This document shows, piece after piece, positions 10,637-19,520 of a DNA stretch of 64,000 nucleotides; the first letter of the stretch is position 1; each line of letters begins with the position of its first letter. This DNA comes from Alteromonas naphthalenivorans. GTDB taxonomy: Bacteria > Pseudomonadota > Gammaproteobacteria > Enterobacterales > Alteromonadaceae. The stretch covers positions 2,356,001 to 2,420,000 of the forward strand of contig NC_015554.1 in NCBI RefSeq assembly GCF_000213655.1, in the 5' to 3' direction. Made by a program: the position numbers and the translations under genes. The notes under the pieces were generated by a model. That model saw only the letters and a list, made by a program, of their open reading frames with translations. It did not search any database and had not been told where the DNA came from.

Positions 10637-10987
10637 TTATAAGCCGGATGCATTGTAGTGCAACGGCTGATGGCCTATTACATCGTAGCCTGATAACAGC
10701 CACTGTAACTGCTGTTCACTTACATTCAGATGCTGTAAGTTAGCATCGACAGGCCACTTGAACCGATGCTTCTCGAGACGTTTGTACCAAAGCGCAAAGC
10801 CCGTTTTATCCCAATAGAGTATTTTGAGCTTATCGCGCTTTTTATTGCAAAACACAAACAGCGCATCACGAAAGGCATTGAGCTCCATGTTCTGTTCGAC
10901 CACTACAATCAAGCCATTAATCGATTTACGAAAGTCGACGATATCCATGTATAAATAAACGTCGGCAGGCTCAACAAACATCTTCAT
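10637..10987 (-). CDS. tnpB: IS66 accessory protein TnpB
   Basis: The 116-residue protein has the diagnostic IS66 Orf2 sequence: YLYMDIVDFRKSINGL near the start, then ALFVFCNKKRDKLKILYWD and GFALWYKRLEKHRFKWP. It is needed with TnpA and TnpC for IS66 transposition, though its biochemical role is not well defined. It appears full length and intact, and its start overlaps the end of tnpA by 4 bp, which suggests coupled translation. Confidence 0.95.
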   Translation of the reverse strand: MKMFVEPADVYLYMDIVDFRKSINGLIVVVEQNMELNAFRDALFVFCNKKRDKLKILYWDKTGFALWYKRLEKHRFKWPVDANLQHLNVSEQQLQWLLSGYDVIGHQPLHYNASGL

Positions 10988-11334
10988 TCAGCTAGTGCCT
11001 TCATCACGGTAGCAAGCCAGTGAGGGCTAACATTCGTTGGCACGCTAAGATGAGCGCTCCCAAGTTGCAGAAGAAGTTCGCCACCGGTCTCATCGGTGTG
11101 TGACTCAACCTTTGTTACTTCACGTTTGACGTGAACGAACTTGCTGTGAGTACGCTGAAGACGAATATCACGTCGCCTGGTGTAGTAGGTTTGGACATTA
11201 ATCTGTTGCTGGCGGCAAAACGCCACCGCTGTGAGTCCACTTTGTTTTTGTTGCTCAAATAAATTGAGCCAGTCTTCTACTTCTCTTCGTTGATGATGCG
11301 CCATGGTCATTCTCCTTAACAAAGAGAGCACCAT
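10984..11334 (-). CDS. tnpA: IS66 accessory protein TnpA
   Basis: The 116-residue product has the HTH-like start of IS66 Orf1 (HHQRREVEDWLNLFEQQKQSG...AVAFCRQQQI) and the usual variable tail. It lies just inside the right end of the element, upstream of tnpB, and is presumed to bind DNA. It is intact. ATG codons at 11334 and 11307 are both possible starts; the first is behind a GGAGAA-like site read on the minus strand. Confidence 0.9.
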   Translation of the reverse strand: MVLSLLRRMTMAHHQRREVEDWLNLFEQQKQSGLTAVAFCRQQQINVQTYYTRRRDIRLQRTHSKFVHVKREVTKVESHTDETGGELLLQLGSAHLSVPTNVSPHWLATVMKALAE

Positions 11335-11381
11335 GACGTAGAAAACCTATGAATTGAATGTGGGGATTACCGGACGGACAC

Positions 11382-12044
11382 AGTTTTAACTATTTTACCT
11401 AATTTAATATTTTCAGATGTGTCACCTGATTTTTTCATACCAGTCTGACTAAAAGAGCCATATTCAGAGGTTAACGGGATAGGAAGGTCCATAAATTTAG
11501 AAAGTTTTGATAATGTTTCTTCGGGGAAATTTACAATATCGTCTGATTTCAAGAAAAAAAATCGCTCGAGTTCTTTTGCCATTCTGGTAATTTTCTCAAC
11601 TCTGTCTTTATAATATCCAGAAGCCCAACTAATATCCGCATATTTAGCATTATCATTTTTTTCTCCCATAGTAACGATGCTTTTAATTGTCGATTCAGGT
11701 GGCCTAAGCATTATCAATATATCTACTTCAGGAGTGTTCAATGATGAAACATTTTGAAAATCGAAGCTGTTATGCAATATTTTATCAAATAATTTAACTA
11801 CTGAGTTAACTAGTAATTCATCCTGATGAAGCTTAATTTTTTGATCTAAGCCAGCCAGACGATCACGATACTTTATACTAAGCTCACTATAACCACTTAT
11901 ATTAGGATTTGAACCTAAAATATGAGAAAGTAAAGAGGAACGACTTCTCATGTGACTTAGCATGTAAATTCGGTTGGGCTTAGCGGTCAGTAAACTAAGG
12001 TTCTTGCTGAGGTACGCTAGACGTTGAAAATGACTCATACTCAT
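11382..12044 (-). pseudogene. Sulfotransferase gene truncated by IS66 (5' part)
   Basis: The frame encodes about 221 native residues, then four more (VSVR) read from the IS66 end. A PAPS loop-like SHMRSRSSLLSHIL lies at about 30-43 and a 3'-phosphate-site-like IMLRPPESTIKSI further on, so it belongs to the sulfotransferase fold, like 7925-8881 and 17521-18417. The original gene continues at 9018-8917, for about 254 residues in all. The lost part is a C-terminal helix of 33 residues, so some activity could remain, but loss of function is the simpler reading. The ATG at 12044 has AAGG upstream. Confidence 0.85.
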
Positions 12045-12205
12045 AAAACCTTCCGTGTTAAATAGTAAATAACTATAACTAAATTACCTTTCCAATTAAA
12101 GCTTTTAACCTACCTCCAAAATCCGCATATTCAAAATAAATATTGCTTTCAGCGTTGTTTGAAAAGGCATAGACGAAAACTAGTTAGAAATGACAGAATA
12201 AGCAT

Positions 12206-12230
12206 AAAAAAACCGGCATATTTGCCGGTT
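12206..12230 (-). terminator. Rho-independent terminator of the PEP-CTERM-like gene
   Basis: Read on the minus strand the stem is AACCGGCA-AATA-TGCCGGTT followed by a run of T residues, about 20 bp after the stop of the gene at 12251-12937. This is a textbook intrinsic terminator. Confidence 0.9.
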
Positions 12231-12250
12231 ATATTTAATACGCTCGAAAA

Positions 12251-12937
12251 TTAATTAAATTTTCGACGTGAAACAAAAATGCAAGATAATGAAAGAGCTA
12301 AAATCATCAAAGTCGATGGAGCAATTACTGCAGTAGGGCTATTTGGAGCCGTCGTGCTAATAGATGATATCAATATTTCACTTACATCATTGCTAAACAG
12401 TGCTACGCTGTCTGCGCCACTGCTGTCAAACGTTAGAAAAGAAAAACTGTCAATCCCAGTGGTTTCATTAAATGAAAGAGCCATATCCCAGATATCGCCA
12501 GCGAAATTAGATAGAATCAATCCATCGGTTCTGTTAGCGCCGTAAATCAAGTCAACACTATAGCCAGTTGAGGTTGATATTACAGTATCAGAGCGTGTAG
12601 CAGCATTTGGATCGTCTACATAAATAATTTCACCATCGGAAGAAGTGATATCAAAATTAACGTTGCCAGCGTCACTTCCAGGTCCGCCGAATATTAAATA
12701 TAGCCCCAAGTTGTCAGCGTTATCCGTTGCAAAAAAAGCTACCAATTGATTCGCTAACTCAAATCCAGTATTTGCGCTATAATTGGAACTAGAAAAATTA
12801 TAGAACGATTCTAAGCTCTGGTTGATATCTAACGCTTCAACTTCTACCCCGTCCACCGACATAAATGCCGCGTTTGAGTTGAAACTTGCACCTAAGACAC
12901 AAAAAGCCATAATTGCTTTTAAAAATTTAGTTTTCAT
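12251..12937 (-). CDS. Secreted protein with PEP-CTERM-like sorting signal
   Basis: I start this at 12937, where AGGGG precedes the ATG, giving 228 residues; the frame extends upstream to 12991 without a ribosome site. A signal peptide (MKTKFLKAIMAFCVLGASFN...NA) is followed by a Ser/Asn/Asp-rich, beta-rich body with no known domain. The C-terminus has APSTL, a hydrophobic stretch (MILALSLSCIFV) and a basic SRRKFN tail, the three-part layout of PEP-CTERM signals, although the PEP is replaced by IAPST. Such proteins are processed by exosortases and often lie near EPS loci. No exosortase is in the window. It is a single-gene unit with its own terminator. Confidence 0.65.
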   Translation of the reverse strand: MKTKFLKAIMAFCVLGASFNSNAAFMSVDGVEVEALDINQSLESFYNFSSSNYSANTGFELANQLVAFFATDNADNLGLYLIFGGPGSDAGNVNFDITSSDGEIIYVDDPNAATRSDTVISTSTGYSVDLIYGANRTDGLILSNFAGDIWDMALSFNETTGIDSFSFLTFDSSGADSVALFSNDVSEILISSISTTAPNSPTAVIAPSTLMILALSLSCIFVSRRKFN

Positions 12938-13108
12938 TGTAACCCCTAAAATATACAATTTGTTTGATTGCTGCTGAGAGAAGAATCTCATGCCCTACAA
13001 AACATTAAGCAAACTTCAAGCCAAATATAAAAACCACCTAATTAACATGACTTTAAAGAACTTCAACCCCATTTAAAAATCAATTTTGTAAAATTTTCTG
13101 ACACCTAT

Positions 13109-14563
13109 TTAGTTTCTTTTTTTCGATAACATATCTTTCAGTTCACTCACCTGAATTTTAGTATGTTTATGGAAAAACAGAAGCAAAATTAACGGGTAAA
13201 TAATAGTACCTGATAACATAAGGTAAGCTAACAGAACGATATCGCTTGAAATATTTGGAGTTAGCAATGCTTTCAATTCAATCAAAAGTACAAACATCAG
13301 TAGAGAACTGACACAGGAGGGAACTAATGATTTAAAAAGGAAAGCTATATTTATATGTATATGACGTGTGACGATGAATAGTCTTATTGGTAAAAATATA
13401 AAGCTAGCTATCACCAAACTTATAAGCATCACCTTTATACCAAACCAAATAGTGATGCCTGCAACTGTTATGTTAGAAACCACATTTAAAACTGTTAGTC
13501 TAAATGCATCTCGAGTTTTGGCAACTGATATAAGTAAGTTGGGTAGAAACCATGCAATAATACTAGGAAACATAGTGAAAGATGTTATTGCCATGAATTC
13601 GGCACTAGGACCAAATTTTTCACCAAATGCAACTACAACAAAAGGATCAGCAATTGCTGCTAGACCCATGAAGATAGGTAATACTATCAGCCCTGTAACA
13701 GTCACCATCTTAATATAGGTATCTCCAAGTTTTCTTGTTTCTTTTACTCTCGAAAAGCTCGGCACTACCATTGAATTAATAGAGCTCATAGTTACTTGGT
13801 TAATTACCATAGACCCTTTTTGCGCTGCCGCCAATAATGCGAAACTAACCGGCCCTAGCACTATACCAGTAAAGATATTGCTGGCTTTACGGTGCAAAAA
13901 ATTCATTAAAGTCATGCCAAATAGCGGTAAGCAGAAACTAATAAGCTCCTTATTATCATCTTTATTAAAGTTAAAGTATGGTTTAAATTTAGCTGTATAA
14001 ATTAAAAATAAATACTGTAAAATTGTATTAACTAACTTTCCAGTTACTAATGCCCAAAGCCCATAATCGTATTCCGCTAAAGTTATTATGAATACAGCTG
14101 AAATTAAAGATGCTAAAAATTTAGCGATGCCCATTTCTTTATTTTTGAATTCCCGCAGTAGTTTTCCACTTACAACTACCTGTAAACTTGTTACTAACGT
14201 AATAGGGGCAAGGCTAGCTACAACCCAGGCGGCAGTTTCCGAATATGTATAGTACGCAACCGGAGCTCCTATACCTAAAATGCCTATGCCTGCCAGAACG
14301 CCGATACCAAATACAAAAGTCATTGTACTTGCTGCATACCTATCTTCCCATTCTTTCCGTTGTACCAAGTTTTGATTGACACCTGCATTTACGAGTGTGT
14401 TGGCAAATTCTATGAATAAGAAACAAAAACCAGCTAAGCCGAATTCTTCCAGAGTTAAGACTCTTGCTAAGTATGCATATACTATAAAGTCAATTACGTT
14501 AATCCCTGTCCGGGTAATCGACGTCCATATGCTACCTTTAGTAGCTTTTTTCTTGAGGGACAT
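13109..14563 (-). CDS. Wzx-type lipid-linked oligosaccharide flippase
   Basis: The 484-residue protein has about 12-14 hydrophobic segments and begins MSLKKKATKGSIWTSITRTG..., with YLARVLTLEEFG, typical of the polysaccharide biosynthesis/MOP transporter superfamily. It should move the undecaprenyl-diphosphate-linked repeat across the inner membrane, delivering it to the polymerase at 20076-21395. It is the last gene of the minus-strand EPS operon, with a 147-bp gap to the gene before it. Confidence 0.88.
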   Translation of the reverse strand: MSLKKKATKGSIWTSITRTGINVIDFIVYAYLARVLTLEEFGLAGFCFLFIEFANTLVNAGVNQNLVQRKEWEDRYAASTMTFVFGIGVLAGIGILGIGAPVAYYTYSETAAWVVASLAPITLVTSLQVVVSGKLLREFKNKEMGIAKFLASLISAVFIITLAEYDYGLWALVTGKLVNTILQYLFLIYTAKFKPYFNFNKDDNKELISFCLPLFGMTLMNFLHRKASNIFTGIVLGPVSFALLAAAQKGSMVINQVTMSSINSMVVPSFSRVKETRKLGDTYIKMVTVTGLIVLPIFMGLAAIADPFVVVAFGEKFGPSAEFMAITSFTMFPSIIAWFLPNLLISVAKTRDAFRLTVLNVVSNITVAGITIWFGIKVMLISLVIASFIFLPIRLFIVTRHIHINIAFLFKSLVPSCVSSLLMFVLLIELKALLTPNISSDIVLLAYLMLSGTIIYPLILLLFFHKHTKIQVSELKDMLSKKRN

Positions 14564-14710
14564 TTTAATTTCTCGATGAAGTTTAGAATTACAACAACAA
14601 TTGATTACTAAGTGTAGAATGTAATATCACCAGACAAAGTTTCAGATATCTTCGGCTTATTTCATTTTGGGCTAGATTAGTTGTGTCAGCTATTGATCGC
14701 TACTTGTATA

Positions 14711-15700
14711 TCACATTTTCAAAACAGTTTCCCACGCTGAGCACACTACTGCCTCGCCATATTTATCCATTGCCTCTTGCATAATTTGAGATCTTTCTAC
14801 GTATATTTCATCCAAGTAGTCATTTGAAATTTTTGAAGCTTCGTAAATTGTTACGAATGAATGTTCATTTGATTTAGACAAACCAAACTGATTGTTACTA
14901 GTGATAATATTACAGCCCTCACCTATCGCATGATAAAAAGATCCAGAGCTTATCATCGAGTTTTCAGCATGAGGAAGCAATACAAATTTAGTATTTTGCA
15001 GTAACTGGGTCAGCTCAATATCCGATAAAAATTTGTTGTTCCAATCTACAATAAGATTATTTTTCTCAATTATACCCTTTAAATATTTTTTATAGTCTTC
15101 ATCGCCGCAAAACCCTGCAATTTTTAAAGGAACATCTTTCGGCCAGGACTCAAGAATTGCATGTAAATTTTTATATCGCTTTACTGCACCAAAGAATACA
15201 ATAAGATCACTAAATGATTCATCATTCCCTTTGTATTTTATTACGTCTGACATTAACTTCTTATTAGTTTTATAGAGCGGGTGAGAAAGCGCTGGCTTAC
15301 TATAATAACTTTCTAACGGAACTGGTTTTATATTTAAAAACCGATACAAACTACAAATTGTTTTATATCTTACATTTGTTTTATTACCGTTATGAGGCTT
15401 GAAATTGTGCCTAACCCAAATAACTTTCTTAGATAAAATTTTCGAAAATAAAATTAAAAATATCATTTTAAAAAAATATTGAACAAACCGCTTATATGAC
15501 CTACCGTAAACACTATCTTCGACCCAATTAAGAACAACTAAAGCATTTTTTTTACCTTTTATTAATTCTAAATAAAAGTCGCTATCAATATTTTTAACTT
15601 TATACCCAATTTTTTCTAAGGACTTCTTATTTATTGCTAAAAACTCATTTTTACTTCTCGATGGATATAGGTAAATATCACCTAATTTATCATGTGTCAT
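14711..15700 (-). CDS. GT-B glycosyltransferase, GT4-like
   Basis: The 329-residue protein lacks the usual N-terminal glycine loop but has GT-B features: VVLNWVEDSVYG early, a FFGAVKRYKNLHAILESWP segment opening the second domain (like the GT4 GR...KG..L motif), and a C-terminal donor-site helix around SMISSGSFYHAIGEGCNII. It resembles distant GT4-like EPS transferases. It is a cytoplasmic or membrane-associated enzyme. The donor is unknown. The gene is AT-rich and sits in the glycosyltransferase run of the operon. Confidence 0.7.
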   Translation of the reverse strand: MTHDKLGDIYLYPSRSKNEFLAINKKSLEKIGYKVKNIDSDFYLELIKGKKNALVVLNWVEDSVYGRSYKRFVQYFFKMIFLILFSKILSKKVIWVRHNFKPHNGNKTNVRYKTICSLYRFLNIKPVPLESYYSKPALSHPLYKTNKKLMSDVIKYKGNDESFSDLIVFFGAVKRYKNLHAILESWPKDVPLKIAGFCGDEDYKKYLKGIIEKNNLIVDWNNKFLSDIELTQLLQNTKFVLLPHAENSMISSGSFYHAIGEGCNIITSNNQFGLSKSNEHSFVTIYEASKISNDYLDEIYVERSQIMQEAMDKYGEAVVCSAWETVLKM

Positions 15701-15772
15701 TTTTTATCCAGAAATTTAAACAGAGGAAAAATACATTATTATGCCAAGCTAAGTTGTTGAATATACAAAGAG

Positions 15773-16651
15773 CTAACTTCTAGAGCTCTTATAACCCAAC
15801 GACAACTTTATGATCTCACTGAGCGAGATCATATAAATTGATGTTACTATAATAAAAACTGAAAACTTACATTGAAATGTAAAGCCTCTATTCAGCAAAA
15901 CCTTTGGGCATCTTTTCAAAAACAATTTTGTAGCATTTATCCCAAGCTTAACTGACTTCAATCTTGTGGAGCTTTTATCCCATGCTCCACCGATTACCCT
16001 TCTTCTCTTTTTCAATAACTCTTTCTTATTCCTAGCAGGGTGCATAACTATCGCATCTTCGCAAAAATAAACTTTAAGTCCTTGCTCTGTAAGCCTTTGT
16101 GCCATTTCATGGTCGCCGCCTGATTTTAAACTTGTATCAAAGCCAGAATTATTAATTATGACCTCTCGGTCCGACAACCAATTCGCAGTTATACATAGCC
16201 CCAACTTAGCGTATGCTTCTTGATCCATTGAAAACAGTTCTTCATAGGCAAGAGCAGATGCCTCTACTAACGTGTTTTCTTTAAAAAACTGTATATCTCC
16301 GGCAATTATTCCCATCGAGGGTTTATCAATTGCACAAGAAATTAAGTTTTCTAACCATTTGTCATCAGGAATACAATCTGAGTCAGTAAACGCAACGTAC
16401 TTCCCCCTAGCTTCTTTTAATCCTTTATTTCTAGCTGCGTAAGAACCAGGATTACTTTCTCGTAATAAAGTAATACCACATTGGCTTTGTAATTTTTCAT
16501 AAGTGCCGTCTGTTGAACCATTATCGACAACAAAAATTTCATACTCATTGTTTTTAAGCGTCTGCGCTTTAAGTGCTTCTACACAAAGGAGTATGCGGTC
16601 GATATCGTTCCATACCGGTACTATCACTGTGACTAATAATTGTGATTGCAT
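15773..16651 (-). CDS. GT2 family glycosyltransferase
   Basis: The 292-residue protein starts VTVIVPVWNDIDRI, has VVDNGSTDGT at about 41-50 and the metal-binding DSD at 90-92 (AFTDSDCIPDDKWL), and shows GGDHEMAQRL in the acceptor region. A hydrophobic segment near the C-terminus (FSVFIIVTSIYMISL) may anchor it to the membrane. It is a GT-A inverting glycosyltransferase of the EPS assembly pathway. It is 15 bp from the next GT2 gene upstream, so the two are surely co-transcribed. Confidence 0.88.
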   Translation of the reverse strand: MQSQLLVTVIVPVWNDIDRILLCVEALKAQTLKNNEYEIFVVDNGSTDGTYEKLQSQCGITLLRESNPGSYAARNKGLKEARGKYVAFTDSDCIPDDKWLENLISCAIDKPSMGIIAGDIQFFKENTLVEASALAYEELFSMDQEAYAKLGLCITANWLSDREVIINNSGFDTSLKSGGDHEMAQRLTEQGLKVYFCEDAIVMHPARNKKELLKKRRRVIGGAWDKSSTRLKSVKLGINATKLFLKRCPKVLLNRGFTFQCKFSVFIIVTSIYMISLSEIIKLSLGYKSSRS

Positions 16652-16666
16652 GCTTGAATATCCGAT

Positions 16667-17518
16667 TTAGGCACGTTTAAGAAATCTATTCTTAATTTGT
16701 TGTTTGAAAAAGTTAAACGTAGCGGAAACACCAGCCTTCCTAACCGCTAGCAACAACCATTTGTGTTTATTGGATTTGTACTTTAAGGAAAGTAAGATTT
16801 GATCAGCGACTCTTTTGTTGTACCAGTATTGACCTAAAAACTCTTTATGCTTATTTGCCGAACCTAGTCTCTTGTCAATATCTTGAGGTTTCATTTTCCG
16901 TAATTTTGTTCCAATACCGTCTAAATTTTGGTAGCGGTATAAAAATATTGGTTTTGGGATGTTATTAAATTGAACATTGCTTTGATAAAGGCGAACAAAC
17001 ATATCCCAATCTTGTCCATTATTTAACGCTGTATCGAACGGCATTTGGTCTAATAGTCTTTTCTTACACGAAAAGCCACTCATACCACAGTATGTATTAC
17101 CTTTTAATAAAGACTCTTTAGTTACTGACGTATCTTTGTTTACTCTAACTTCTTTCTCATTGCCTAAGTGCTTAAAGCCAGAAACAACTGCTTGGCAGCC
17201 CTTCTCATACTCAGCTAAATGCCAAGATAAATAATCAGGTAGCCAGATATCATCGTCATCAAGAAATGCGACCACGTCACCTGTAGACTCTTTAACACCT
17301 AGATTTCTTGCTACATTTGCACCACCAGATACAGCCTGTTTTATATAGCGAACTCTTGTATCGTTATACTTTTCTAACACCGTTGAGTAGTCGACGCTGG
17401 AATTGTCATCAATAATGGTGACTTCTTTCACCGCTGCGGATTGGTTTAGTACACTATCGAGAGATAGCGTTAAGTAATCCGGCCTGTTATAAGTAGTTAT
17501 AACTACACTAAAATCCAA
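16667..17518 (-). CDS. GT2 family glycosyltransferase
   Basis: The 283-residue protein has the GT-A start DFSVVITTYNRPDYL, the IIDDNSSVD loop and an unusual run of four Asp residues (87-90 in AFLDDDDIW) as its metal site, plus NNGQDWDMFVRL (the ED-like catalytic region). It is related to EpsE/WcaA-like transferases. It lies 2 bp after the sulfotransferase gene, so glycosylation and sulfation are again neighbours in this operon. Confidence 0.88.
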   Translation of the reverse strand: MDFSVVITTYNRPDYLTLSLDSVLNQSAAVKEVTIIDDNSSVDYSTVLEKYNDTRVRYIKQAVSGGANVARNLGVKESTGDVVAFLDDDDIWLPDYLSWHLAEYEKGCQAVVSGFKHLGNEKEVRVNKDTSVTKESLLKGNTYCGMSGFSCKKRLLDQMPFDTALNNGQDWDMFVRLYQSNVQFNNIPKPIFLYRYQNLDGIGTKLRKMKPQDIDKRLGSANKHKEFLGQYWYNKRVADQILLSLKYKSNKHKWLLLAVRKAGVSATFNFFKQQIKNRFLKRA

Positions 17519-17520
17519 AA

Positions 17521-18417
17521 CTAAACCCCTTTTACTATTCTGTATAAAGATTTGGCGGGGCTATACAAATATCGAATGTACATTTCATACAACGTCCACT
17601 TGAAAGATTGGGTGTGTTGCAGCTCACTGTGTGAATAGCCCATTGATTTCGCCAAACTGATAACCGAACTGGAAAGTGCATAACCAAACGATTCTGACTG
17701 TTTTGACGACTTGCTTTTTCTAACCTTCTCTTCGCCTTTGAGCTTTGGTGTTACTCCCACAACCTTACATATTTTTGCTATAACACTTTGCCTATCAGCA
17801 ACTAATTCTTCATATCTGGTAAAAATTTTACTAGACCTTGCAGAACCTTCATCGCGAAAGCGTTCCCAGTTCATGTAGGTTGTAAGCCACTGATTCTCAA
17901 GATGTGCTATATTAACGTTCCATCGTCTAAACTGAGATAAAAAGACATCTTTTGGATTTCTAGCAATACAAACATAATGACAGTTAACTCTATCACTGAA
18001 TCGTTTCTCGAATTCCAGCATAAGCGCTAACGCATTCCATTGCAGAAGGTGATGTGGTGATTTTTCTATAAAAATTGGACCAAATTCTTTAAGTAATTCA
18101 AACCAACCATTAAATACTAATTCTTCGTCTGTATTAAACGTGATGTTAGTCGGTAAATTACTTGCTAAAAACTCTGTTAACTCTTTTCTAGCTCTGTCTT
18201 TATCGTAAGGAACAGCACTCGCTAACATGCTCAGTTGAGGTTTATCTAAAAGTGATGCCGCCTTTGTCCAAAATAACGTTTCTGACTCAAAATGTTTAGT
18301 TGTGGGATAAGAAGTTATACCTAGTGCGTCATTTAAGCTTCTAAATAAAAAGCTAGAGCCTGATGACTTTTCTGACAGAATATAAACAACATCAATTTTT
18401 TTACTACTTTCCATCAA
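17521..18417 (-). CDS. PAPS-dependent sulfotransferase
   Basis: The 298-residue protein has the 5'-PAPS loop SEKSSGSSF at 15-23 and the 3'-site YVCIARNPKDVFLSQF with Arg 153 and Ser 161. It has no signal peptide, so it acts in the cytoplasm on a lipid-linked or nucleotide-linked sugar. Its start overlaps the stop of the upstream GT4 gene by 4 bp, which strongly ties it to the EPS operon. It is the only sulfotransferase in the main minus-strand operon; the other two lie in the left accessory block. Confidence 0.86.
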   Translation of the reverse strand: MMESSKKIDVVYILSEKSSGSSFLFRSLNDALGITSYPTTKHFESETLFWTKAASLLDKPQLSMLASAVPYDKDRARKELTEFLASNLPTNITFNTDEELVFNGWFELLKEFGPIFIEKSPHHLLQWNALALMLEFEKRFSDRVNCHYVCIARNPKDVFLSQFRRWNVNIAHLENQWLTTYMNWERFRDEGSARSSKIFTRYEELVADRQSVIAKICKVVGVTPKLKGEEKVRKSKSSKQSESFGYALSSSVISLAKSMGYSHSELQHTQSFKWTLYEMYIRYLYSPAKSLYRIVKGV

Positions 18418-19520
18418 CCTTCACTCCTTACAACCGTGGAATAAGCTTTCATAGTTTCAGTAGCAATTGAGTTCCAATCGTACTTTGCTAGAAATGTTGC
18501 TTTATCAACAGATAAGTTAAGTGATGACAAATTAGTTATTTTATTTGCCAAAGAAGTGATATCACCAACAGGGAAGTAGCAGTCATTTTGCAGGTCTATA
18601 TCTTTATTTGGCAATATATCAGAAAGTAAAACCCTACTCCCTGCGCTTATAGCTTCCAGTGCAACGATAGGGTGCCCCTCATGATAACTAGGCAATACAA
18701 ACAGACCACAGTACTTATATAAACTAGAAAGTGCAGCGCCATTCCTTCGCCCCGCTATAATAATATTTTGATCGGCGCTACTTTTTATCTTTTGAGAATA
18801 TTCATCGCCATGATCAGCATCTCCAACTATTACTAATTTAAGTACTGTATTACTTAATTTATAGGCTTCTATTAGGTCATGAATACCTTTTTCAGGCACC
18901 AATCGTGCTACAGCTAGAATATAATTCTCCGGAACTAAGCCCAAATCACTGGGCAAGTCTTGTTCAGTGACATTATCGGAAAATCCAACTAAGGTTCCAT
19001 TAGGTATAAATTGTATCTTTTCACTGCACTTAGGGTATTTCAGCTTTAGCTTATTTGTTAAGGAACGTCCTACTACAATGATTGAATTAGCAAACTTAAT
19101 TCCCATTAATTCGCCAGCCTTTAAAATCGTTTTGGCGAAACGGTTCCATTTCTGCCTATCGTAGTCTGCGCCATGGTGCGTAACAACAACCCTCAAGCCA
19201 AATAACCTTGCTAAGGGTGTAAATAATGCGGGCCCAATGGCGTGGATATGAACAACATCTGGGCGTAGGACTATACCTGCATAAATAATGGCTACAAAGG
19301 TGTGTAAAAAAGTTTCAAGAAACTTACTCTTGAATGCCCAAACACCCTTAACCTTCACACCATCATAATCATATTCAGGCTCGTGGAGATACGGCGTGCG
19401 CCCTAAAATAGTAATGTCATATCCTTGTTTCACCATTCGGGGGTACAAGTTTTGACAATGGGATTCAATGCCCCCCATTATGTTGGGTATACCTCTTAAA
19501 CCAACAACTGCTACTTTCAT
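18414..19520 (-). CDS. GT4 family glycosyltransferase
   Basis: The 368-residue protein is a full GT-B enzyme: N-terminal VVGLRGIPNIMGGIESH, then HIHAIGPALF and VVTHHGADYDRQKW. The C-terminal donor domain has VARLVPEKGIHDLIEAY and the E-x7-E motif in YHEGHPIVALEAISAG. It retains nucleotide-sugar stereochemistry. It is clearly paralogous to the partial gene at 1-491. It overlaps both neighbours by 4 bp (hexapeptide acetyltransferase before, sulfotransferase after). Confidence 0.92.
   Translation of the reverse strand: MKVAVVGLRGIPNIMGGIESHCQNLYPRMVKQGYDITILGRTPYLHEPEYDYDGVKVKGVWAFKSKFLETFLHTFVAIIYAGIVLRPDVVHIHAIGPALFTPLARLFGLRVVVTHHGADYDRQKWNRFAKTILKAGELMGIKFANSIIVVGRSLTNKLKLKYPKCSEKIQFIPNGTLVGFSDNVTEQDLPSDLGLVPENYILAVARLVPEKGIHDLIEAYKLSNTVLKLVIVGDADHGDEYSQKIKSSADQNIIIAGRRNGAALSSLYKYCGLFVLPSYHEGHPIVALEAISAGSRVLLSDILPNKDIDLQNDCYFPVGDITSLANKITNLSSLNLSVDKATFLAKYDWNSIATETMKAYSTVVRSEG

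Larger units (their letters stand above)
9027..11381 (-). mobile_element. IS66-family insertion sequence
   Basis: The element is 2355 bp long. Its ends are imperfect inverted repeats: GTAAGCGTCCGATAATTCCAC at the left, and GTGTCCGTCCGGTAATCCCCAC read inward from the right. It is flanked by identical 8-bp target duplications AGTTTTAA at 9019-9026 and 11382-11389, the size IS66 elements make. It carries tnpA, tnpB and tnpC in the usual order on the minus strand. tnpC is frameshifted twice, so this copy may be unable to move by itself. Intact target duplications argue for a fairly recent insertion. Confidence 0.96.

Noticed and set aside
13368..13718. Plus-strand open frame of 116 residues
   Set aside because: Antisense shadow of the flippase gene; its hydrophobic pattern mirrors that gene.
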